Part shown: positions 58,515 to 64,000 of the stretch, piece by piece
How positions within the stretch are numbered: position 1 is the stretch's first letter
Layout: every line of letters begins with the position of its first letter
Assembly: GCA_023457355.1 (NCBI GenBank)
Contig: JAEWLW010000038.1
Location: 124,001 to 188,000, forward strand
DNA: 64,000 bases
Direction of reading: 5' to 3'
From: Bacillota bacterium
GTDB lineage: Bacteria > Bacillota > Clostridia > Oscillospirales > Ruminococcaceae
Translations under genes and position numbers: made by a program
The notes under the pieces: model-generated
Told to the model about the DNA's origin: nothing
The model's database searches: none
The model's input: only the letters and a program-made list of their open reading frames with translations

Positions 58515-59846
58515 ATGCAGTTTGTCGATCTCGGGTTTTTATTTTTGCTGCTGCCGATGTCGGCGGCGGTCTACTACTGCGTTCCCGGCAAATATAAACC
58601 CACCGCTTTGCTGGGCCTTTCGGTGTGCTTTTACTACCTGATGCAGCCGGATTCCATCTGGCTGCTGCTCACCGTTGCGCCCGATTCTTTTTTGCTGGCA
58701 CACAAAAGCCGCAGTGGAGCGAAAGATAAAAAAGGTGACTTTCTTTTCAGAATCTGCGTCCTTAAGAACCTCATCGTCATGCTGGTTTTCGGGGTGATGC
58801 GGCCTCTTCTGGGTCAGGCGCCTGCGCCGGTGGGCATCATGGTCATTTCGCTTTCGCTGACCGAGCTGCTCGTGCTGCAACACCGGGGCGTCGCCGAATC
58901 CCCCTCGCCTGTCAAAACCGCCGGCAATGCCCTGTTCTTTGCGCGCTTTAACTACGGGCCTGTCGGCGCCGCACCGGACCTGACCGCGCAGCTGGATGCC
59001 CCTGCACCGTCGCTTTCGCGCATCACCAAGGGCATTATGCTGTTGATAACCGGCGTGGCCAAGCAGGTGGTGCTTTCCGAGCAGTTTTTTGCCCTGTTAA
59101 AAACGATATCCCGCCTGCCGCCGGAGCGTTTTTCGGTCGCGCTCAGCTGGTTAAGCGCGCTTTGCAGTGCACTGGGGCTTTATTTTTCGCTTTCCGCCTT
59201 CAGCAACATCGCCAGGGGCATCGGCGATGTCTTTTCAATAAAACTGCCCCGCATGCTCTATTATCCCTTCCAGGCGCCCAGCATCCGCGAATATGTCTAC
59301 CGGTTGAACATGCCGCTGGAGGATACCGTTTTCCGGCTGCTCTTTCCGGGCCACGATCGCAGTGCCAACGACGGCCGGGCCTATTTGGTCTCGTTTTGTA
59401 TGCCGCTGCTTCTGGGCCTGTGGCTTTCGCCCTCCGGCGGATTTTTACTGTGGGGCGGTTATCTGGGCTGCCTGGTGCTGCTGGACTGGCTGGTGCTGCG
59501 CCACATTCCGGCGCCGCTGGGCTTTGTAGCGCGTCTTGTAACCTTTGTCATCACGCTGCCCGCGTATGTGCTTATGCTGCCCACCACGCTGGGCAACCGC
59601 CTTGCCATGATTGCCGCGATGCTGGGCCTGGGCAGCGCTCCGCTTATCAATGACGCAGTCATTTATCTGGTCTCTTCTAACTTTGTGCTGATTATCGTTG
59701 GGGTGCTGGCCTGCTCGAACATCTTCGACCTGCTGGGCCGCGCCACCGAGCGGCAGTTTCCAAGGCTCTGGTGGGTTGGCTCGTCGCTGGCCCATCTGGT
59801 GCTCCTGGTCATTGCCACATCCTTTCTGCTTTGGAATGTGAGGTGA
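58515..59846 (+). CDS. AlgI-like (MBOAT) protein lacking the conserved histidines
   Basis: A 443-residue multi-pass protein that aligns in order with AlgI-type O-acyltransferases. The start FVDLGFLFLLLPMSAAVYYC matches the AlgI N-terminus. YFSLSAFSNIARGIG (223-237) matches the DFSGYSDMAIG segment. The region that in active AlgI reads SITEFWRRWHISLS is SIREYVYRLNMPLE (256-269) here, and GLWHGAxWxFVLWGxxHG is GLWLSPSGGFLLWGGYLG (301-318). Both catalytic histidines are therefore absent. It may be a non-catalytic partner or scaffold. ATG has AAGGAGG upstream. The next gene starts 4 nt later and is similarly degenerate. Confidence 0.8.
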   Translation: MQFVDLGFLFLLLPMSAAVYYCVPGKYKPTALLGLSVCFYYLMQPDSIWLLLTVAPDSFLLAHKSRSGAKDKKGDFLFRICVLKNLIVMLVFGVMRPLLGQAPAPVGIMVISLSLTELLVLQHRGVAESPSPVKTAGNALFFARFNYGPVGAAPDLTAQLDAPAPSLSRITKGIMLLITGVAKQVVLSEQFFALLKTISRLPPERFSVALSWLSALCSALGLYFSLSAFSNIARGIGDVFSIKLPRMLYYPFQAPSIREYVYRLNMPLEDTVFRLLFPGHDRSANDGRAYLVSFCMPLLLGLWLSPSGGFLLWGGYLGCLVLLDWLVLRHIPAPLGFVARLVTFVITLPAYVLMLPTTLGNRLAMIAAMLGLGSAPLINDAVIYLVSSNFVLIIVGVLACSNIFDLLGRATERQFPRLWWVGSSLAHLVLLVIATSFLLWNVR

Positions 59847-59850
59847 GCTT

Positions 59851-60939
59851 ATGTTGACAAAACGACTGATTTCCTTCCTGATGGTCGGGCTGATTCTCAC
59901 GATTGGGGCGTATACCGCCGCAAAAGCGATCGGCCGCGGTTATCTGCCGTCCTCCTTGCAGGATATTGGCAACTGGGCCGACCACGCCGTCAAGCTTCGG
60001 CTTAAAGATTCCGACCGGCTGCAACAGTTGGCCCCCTATATGCTGCTGGCGGGCGGTGCCAAAGAGCAGGACGGCATTTTTATCACGAAAAATTATCTGC
60101 TTGAAAATATTGCGCCGGAAGACCCCGCCCTGTTGGAACAAAATCTGACCGGTGTCGAAAGCTTCCTGAAGGCGCATAATATTCCCGCAACCTTTTTGCT
60201 GATTCCGACTGCCTGCGCCATCAAACAGCAGGAAATTCCGGCCCGCGCCGAGCTGTATAACCAAAAGGCGCTGATTGCTGACTGCTACACCCGCCTTTCA
60301 GGCAGCGTCGGCACGGCGGATGCTTACGGCAAGCTGTTCGCGGCCAAGGACCAGTACACGTATTGCCGCACCGAAACCAACCTGACCGGACTCGGCGGCT
60401 ACTATGTCTACACGGCGCTGGCGCCGCGCATGGGCTATACGGCGCGCGCGCTGGACCAGTTTGCGGTTGAACAGCTTGCCGATGACTATTACGGCGCGCT
60501 TTATCAGCGGTCCAGCTATAAGGGCACCGACCCCGACCTGCTGACGCTTTACCGCTTTTCACGCTACTCGCGACAATACCAGCTTTCTGTGACCAACAAC
60601 AGTGAGAAAAAAAACTATTACACGCTGTTCCCAACCCACCTGGCCCAGCTGGGGCAGCCTAAATCGGTGCTGCTGGGCGGTTTTGGGCAGCGTATGGATA
60701 TCTCGGTAGTGTCGCCGTTTGAAGAATCGCTGTTGATTTTTGCGGATGAGACGGCGTTATCCTTTCTGCCGTTTCTTGTGGTGCATTACGGCAACATCAC
60801 CATGATCGACCTTGAAAACTGTCCGGACGATATGCTGGCATCCCTGGTGGCGGACGATTACGACCATGTGCTGTTTGCCTACTCGGTGGATAATTTTATC
60901 CATACCCCGGTCGCCGCCCGCGCCGGTAACGTCAATTAA
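59851..60939 (+). CDS. DHHW-family-like protein with lost catalytic motif
   Basis: A 362-residue protein with one N-terminal membrane anchor and an extracytoplasmic SGNH/DHHW-like domain. ITKNYLLENI (78-87) fits the VYxGKDGYLxE start of the family. The motif that gives the family its name, TDHHWT, is here TETNLT (174-179) within YCRTETNLTGLGGYYVY. The late DSYA..PFL segment is ADETALSFLPFLVVHY (298-313), and IDLRY is IDLEN (319-323). So the fold is recognisable but the serine-histidine-aspartate machinery is gone. In normal systems this protein works with the MBOAT protein to O-acetylate a cell-surface polymer. Confidence 0.75.
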   Translation: MLTKRLISFLMVGLILTIGAYTAAKAIGRGYLPSSLQDIGNWADHAVKLRLKDSDRLQQLAPYMLLAGGAKEQDGIFITKNYLLENIAPEDPALLEQNLTGVESFLKAHNIPATFLLIPTACAIKQQEIPARAELYNQKALIADCYTRLSGSVGTADAYGKLFAAKDQYTYCRTETNLTGLGGYYVYTALAPRMGYTARALDQFAVEQLADDYYGALYQRSSYKGTDPDLLTLYRFSRYSRQYQLSVTNNSEKKNYYTLFPTHLAQLGQPKSVLLGGFGQRMDISVVSPFEESLLIFADETALSFLPFLVVHYGNITMIDLENCPDDMLASLVADDYDHVLFAYSVDNFIHTPVAARAGNVN

Positions 60940-61123
60940 GCTTTTGATGCGGCCGTTTTTAAAATGTCGCTCAGGGACATTCTTAAAAATTCCCAGCTTT
61001 GGGGCATTTTATTGAAAAGCGTAGCATTGGGTTGAAAAAGCCCGGCATATAGCCGATGTTCCTGCATTTCGCCCTGTGCTGATGCACCCTCCACGAACTT
61101 TATGTTGCTGCTCTGCAAAACGC

Positions 61124-61164
61124 AAAATGCCACGCCGAAGTACTCTTCAGCGTGGCATTTTTTT
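61124..61164. terminator. Terminator between the DHHW-like gene and queH
   Basis: A stem of 12 bp plus 4 bp across one mismatch (AAAATGCCACGC at 61124-61135, with 61150-61161), a TACT loop and a T run. It serves converging genes, chiefly queH on the minus strand. Confidence 0.8.
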
Positions 61165-61200
61165 ACACATGTAGTCAAAAGCTTGACGATAACTTCCCCG

Positions 61201-61764
61201 TCAGGGCTTTTGCCCTGCCGCGGGCTGCGTTTTCTTTTTCTTTTTATAGCGATCCTCTTCGCTGAAAATACAGCCGCAATACTTTTGCATGTAAAGCCCC
61301 AGATCGCGCGCCTTTTGCTGGCCATCTTTAAAAAAGGGGCGAAAATCGCGGTACAAAAAATGGACGCCGTACTGTTCGGCCACCTCGTTGGCCACCTTAC
61401 AGATCAGCTCGTGCTTTTGATAGGGACTGATCAGCAGCGTGGTGGAAAAAGCGCCAAACCCGTTTTGTGCCGCATAACGCGCCGTCTCTTCAAACCGTAC
61501 GCGGTAGCAATAACCGCAGCGGTTATCAAAATTCGGGGACACCCCGGCTATGAACGCCCGCAGCCCGTATTCCCCCTGCAACACCAGGTCCAGCCCGATG
61601 CTCCCGGCATAATCGACAAGGGTGTTCTTACGCGCCCGGTATTCGGTGAAGGGGTGAATGTTCGGGTTTAACCAAAAGCCGGTTGGCTCAATGCCTTCGC
61701 CCCGCAAAGTCTCAATGCACGCAATTGAGCAGGGCGCGCAGCAGATATGCAACAGTGTTTTCAT
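61201..61764 (-). CDS. queH: Epoxyqueuosine reductase QueH
   Basis: A 187-residue iron-sulphur enzyme that performs the last step of queuosine synthesis in organisms lacking QueG. The cysteines are all visible: LHICCAPCS (residues 8, 9 and 12), the CGYCYRVR motif and CGCIFSEEDR. A Lys-rich tail (RYKKKKKTQPAAGQKP) follows. It is the third gene on this strand, after folD and the isochorismatase-like gene, and ends at a terminator. No other queuosine gene is nearby. Confidence 0.93.
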   Translation of the reverse strand: MKTLLHICCAPCSIACIETLRGEGIEPTGFWLNPNIHPFTEYRARKNTLVDYAGSIGLDLVLQGEYGLRAFIAGVSPNFDNRCGYCYRVRFEETARYAAQNGFGAFSTTLLISPYQKHELICKVANEVAEQYGVHFLYRDFRPFFKDGQQKARDLGLYMQKYCGCIFSEEDRYKKKKKTQPAAGQKP

Positions 61765-61808
61765 GCTTCGTTCGTATCCCTTCTGACCTTAACGCATGGA
61801 TCCGGCTG

Positions 61809-62360
61809 CTATTTTATCAGCGCCGAGATGGCCTTAAACTGCGGGTGCTCCTTGGCGCCCATAATTTCGAACAGCGCCATCTCGGTGCTGACAAACTGCA
61901 CACCCTCGCGTTCGGCCCGCATAAAGGCCGCCATCAGGTCAGGCTGGCGGCGTGACGCGATGCAGTCGGTGACAAAAATGGGCGAAAAGCCCTTATCCAG
62001 CAGTTGCAGCGCCGATTGCAGCACGCAGATGTGCGCCTCGATGCCGCACACCAGCACCTGCTTGCGTCCAAACTGCTCCAACTGCTCCAGGTGCCCCAGC
62101 ACGTCGTCGCTGCCAAGCGCGCCAAACGCCGTCTTGGCGATGATGGGCGCGCCCTGCGCCGCCTCGGCAATATCCGGAAGCGTGGCGCCCAGCCCCTTGG
62201 GATACTGTTCAGTCAGCAGCATCGGGATTTCCAACAGCGAGAGCCCCTTAAGCAGCTTAACCACATTTTTTTCCAGCTCATCCCGGCCATACATGGCGGG
62301 CATCAGCTTTTCCTGAAAATCAACGACCAGCGCGCAGCAATTATTTTGTGTCAGTCTCAT
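61809..62360 (-). CDS. Isochorismatase-like cysteine hydrolase
   Basis: A 183-residue hydrolase of the isochorismatase superfamily. The catalytic triad is visible: Asp in CALVVDFQEKL, Lys in IIAKTAFGAL and Cys in GIEAHICVLQSA. Substrates in the family include isochorismate, nicotinamide and other amides; this one lacks any specific indicator. AAGGAGG lies just before the ATG, inside the end of folD. It is 3 nt after folD and 44 nt before queH. Confidence 0.9.
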   Translation of the reverse strand: MRLTQNNCCALVVDFQEKLMPAMYGRDELEKNVVKLLKGLSLLEIPMLLTEQYPKGLGATLPDIAEAAQGAPIIAKTAFGALGSDDVLGHLEQLEQFGRKQVLVCGIEAHICVLQSALQLLDKGFSPIFVTDCIASRRQPDLMAAFMRAEREGVQFVSTEMALFEIMGAKEHPQFKAISALIK

Positions 62361-62363
62361 TTA

Positions 62364-63221
62364 TTATGCCTCCTTAATGTTACGTTCAGCGGCTGCCACC
62401 ACATGAGAAGCCAAAACCGAGGTGGTCACGGTCCCCACGCCGCCCGGAACGGGTGTTGCCGCCTGTACAATCGCTTCTATCTCCGCGGTTCGCACATCGC
62501 CGCAAAGCTTTTGATCCTCACCGACGTGAATGCCCACATCCAGCACCACCTGGCCGGGACGCACCGATTCAGCGCCCAGCACACCGGCTTTGCCGGCGGC
62601 GACAACCAGAACATCGGCTTCTTTGCAGACGGCGGGCAGATTCTCCGTCCGGGTGTGGCAAACCGTCACCGTCATGTTTTCGGCCAACAGCAGCATGGCA
62701 GCCGGCTTGCCGATGACAAGACTGCGCCCGACCACCACCGCACGGCGGCCCGCGGTTGGAATGCCATGATGCTTCAAAATTTCGACGCAGGCCTGCGCTG
62801 TGCAGGGCGCAAAGCCCGTTTTTCTGCCGGCGTAAATGCCGGCCATCGAACCTTCGGTGATGCCGTCCACATCCTTTTCGGGGGAGAGTGCGCGGCAGAT
62901 GGCCGCGTCGTCAAACTGTGCGGGCAGCGGACGCATCAAAAGCACACCGTGGACTAAAGGATCTTTATTAAGTTTTTCAATGAGCGCCAGCAGCTCGGGC
63001 TGCGTTGCTGCCTGCGACAGCGCAAACGGCTGGACCGCCACACCGGCCTGTGCGCATCTTTTGGAAGCGCCGCGCTCATAGGCCAGGTCGTCTTCCCGTT
63101 CGCCCACGCGCACGATCGCCAGTGTGGGTTCAATTCCCTTTAAATGCAGCTGCATCGCGCGTTCCCTGACGTTTTCGGTCAAGGCCGCTGCCGTCTCGGC
63201 GCCTTTGAGTAAAATTCCCAT
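62364..63221 (-). CDS. folD: Bifunctional methylenetetrahydrofolate dehydrogenase/cyclohydrolase
   Basis: A 285-residue enzyme interconverting methylene-, methenyl- and formyl-tetrahydrofolate with NADP. The catalytic lysine region is AYERGASKRCAQAGV, with Tyr and Lys in place, and the substrate site contains GVLLMRPLPAQFDD and KDVDGITEGSMAG. The Rossmann dinucleotide site is AVVVGRSLVIGKPAAMLL and the C-terminus ATPVPGGVGTVTTS is a family signature. ATG at 63221 has GGAGG 12 nt upstream. The frame is open further upstream to 63422, but that part has no homology. Confidence 0.95.
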   Translation of the reverse strand: MGILLKGAETAAALTENVRERAMQLHLKGIEPTLAIVRVGEREDDLAYERGASKRCAQAGVAVQPFALSQAATQPELLALIEKLNKDPLVHGVLLMRPLPAQFDDAAICRALSPEKDVDGITEGSMAGIYAGRKTGFAPCTAQACVEILKHHGIPTAGRRAVVVGRSLVIGKPAAMLLLAENMTVTVCHTRTENLPAVCKEADVLVVAAGKAGVLGAESVRPGQVVLDVGIHVGEDQKLCGDVRTAEIEAIVQAATPVPGGVGTVTTSVLASHVVAAAERNIKEA

Positions 63222-63506
63222 GCGTTCAAATGTCCTCCTGTGCCGATTTAGTGCCGTCATTGCGTTATGAATCCGCACTGAAAGTTCATATCCTGGCGGC
63301 AAATTTTCCGTCCAACACCGTCCTTGCCGCCGGTGTGTGAAAAAAAGTCCGCCGTCCGCTTCGTCCGCGCGGGCCAAAAATCCGCAGCCTTCCAATGGAA
63401 GATCAGTATTATCATACCACAAATCGGTTTGGATATATTTTTAAGATGCCTTCTATTTTAAGGCTCTTTACCATATTTTTGTTTTGTACGCATTTAACCG
63501 CAGGCG

Positions 63507-63536
63507 TTGCCGCAACGGCACAGAATATGCTATAGT
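63507..63536 (+). promoter_or_regulatory. Candidate promoter of the right-edge gene
   Basis: TTGCCG (63507-63512), an 18-bp spacer and TATAGT (63531-63536), 49 bp before the ATG. Matches are partial. The remaining 63222-63506 shows nothing further. Confidence 0.5.
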
Positions 63537-63585
63537 TTAACATAAAGACTGCCGCACGCCGGCAGAGTTCAATATGGAGGACACC

Positions 63586-64000
63586 ATGCCCTACATAACT
63601 GAAAGAAGAAGAAAAAGCGGCTGCTCCGCCAAAAAAGTACTGGTGACGTTTATAATCGTTCTGCTTGTTACGACAAACATTGCCACTGCCGCGCTGCTGC
63701 TGCGCACCGGCGCGGCACTTCAGGACGCCATAGCGGCCGCGGCCATCGTCTCCGACACTGAGGAGGCCGAAGACGCCGAGCCCAGCATTCCTGTCTCGGT
63801 CATGCTGGATTACGCTGAGCGCGACGGCATTTCTATTGAGTTTTTGCAGCGGTTTTTCACCGACAGAATTGTGCTGTGGGACGATAACAAGCTTAAAACG
63901 GTGCCCATTAACGGTGCGCTGAAAAAAAGCAGCTTTTACGCCGAACATATTGTTGCACAGGAAAACGGCATCCGTACCTACGAACCGAACGGCGAGGATA
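63586..64000 (+). CDS. Membrane-anchored extracytoplasmic protein, cut by the window edge
   Basis: The first 138 residues of a gene that continues beyond 64000. A basic N-terminus (ERRRKSGCSAKK) precedes one membrane helix (about 17-40, KVLVTFIIVLLVTTNIATAA), then an acidic linker (DTEEAEDAEPS) and the start of an exported domain (FFTDRIVLWDDNKLKTVPIN). The ATG follows TATGGAGG. N-terminal parts like this occur before GH25-type lysozyme domains in Clostridia, but the domain itself is outside the window, so no function is assigned. Confidence 0.7.
   Translation, partial: MPYITERRRKSGCSAKKVLVTFIIVLLVTTNIATAALLLRTGAALQDAIAAAAIVSDTEEAEDAEPSIPVSVMLDYAERDGISIEFLQRFFTDRIVLWDDNKLKTVPINGALKKSSFYAEHIVAQENGIRTYEPNGED

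Noticed and set aside
62004..62957. A 317-codon plus-strand frame across the isochorismatase-like and folD genes.
   Set aside because: It crosses two well-supported genes on the opposite strand and shows no domain.
63222..63422. An N-terminal extension of folD by 67 codons.
   Set aside because: The open frame continues upstream of ATG 63221, but the extra part has no homology to FolD, and the protein already has the usual length.

Overview
The window looks like a chromosomal segment of an anaerobic, low-branching Firmicute of class Clostridia, most likely the Oscillospirales/Ruminococcaceae group. This is inferred from several features: T-box riboswitches, a Rex redox repressor, rubrerythrin and ferritin-like proteins, glutamine synthetase III next to an ANTAR regulator, NiaR and YtrA-type regulators, ribonuclease M5, frequent TTG starts, and the GC-rich coding sequence. 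No rRNA, tRNA, prophage, complete insertion sequence or CRISPR array was seen. Nearly all of the window is ordinary core and accessory chromosome, with about 55 genes.

Layout. 0-8 kb: a class II aldolase, an EamA transporter, a CvrA-type K+/H+ antiporter, NudC, a nitroreductase and a ZIP metal transporter, with three copies (A, B, C) of a roughly 155-bp dispersed intergenic element. 7-12 kb: an AraC regulator and a heterodimeric ABC transporter pair of the YbtPQ/IrtAB type behind a DtxR-like palindrome, so probably iron/siderophore uptake. 12-16 kb: a MITE-like element, a cupin protein, and the dapF-pyrG operon with a terminator in its leader. 16-20 kb: a nitrogen block with glnA (GSI) plus an ANTAR regulator on one strand and glnN (GSIII) on the other; the glnN leader holds a terminator overlapped by a hairpin with an ANTAR-type hexaloop. 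20-28 kb: two ferritin-like paralogues, an isoleucine T-box before a lone IlvN-like protein, a compact exopolysaccharide operon (glycosyltransferase, EpsG-like polymerase, priming sugar transferase), a Usp protein, rex and rsmA. 29-38 kb: dCMP deaminase, a duplicated palindromic repeat, then a forward run of tepA-like, uppP, ftsK, ygiQ, an MBL hydrolase and a DUF3006-NiaR fusion. 38-50 kb: an HD phosphohydrolase, cardiolipin synthase, a lipoprotein, a GntR/ABC/sigma-like operon, two secreted paralogues ending in NPxTGAA, hemolysin III, a DUF1836 protein and rubrerythrin. 50-64 kb: alaS behind an alanine T-box, hinT, a phosphoribosyltransferase, comEC, holA, rnmV, an AlgI-like/DHHW-like pair that has lost its catalytic residues, then folD, an isochorismatase-like hydrolase and queH on the minus strand, and a membrane-anchored protein cut by the right edge.

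The most interesting points are the paired degenerate AlgI/DHHW proteins, the dispersed intergenic element (six copies, two of them divergent), the DUF3006-NiaR fusion, the ANTAR-type attenuator before glnN together with a receiver-degenerate ANTAR protein, and the NPxTGAA secreted paralogues. All calls come from reading the sequence by eye; no database search or folding program was run.
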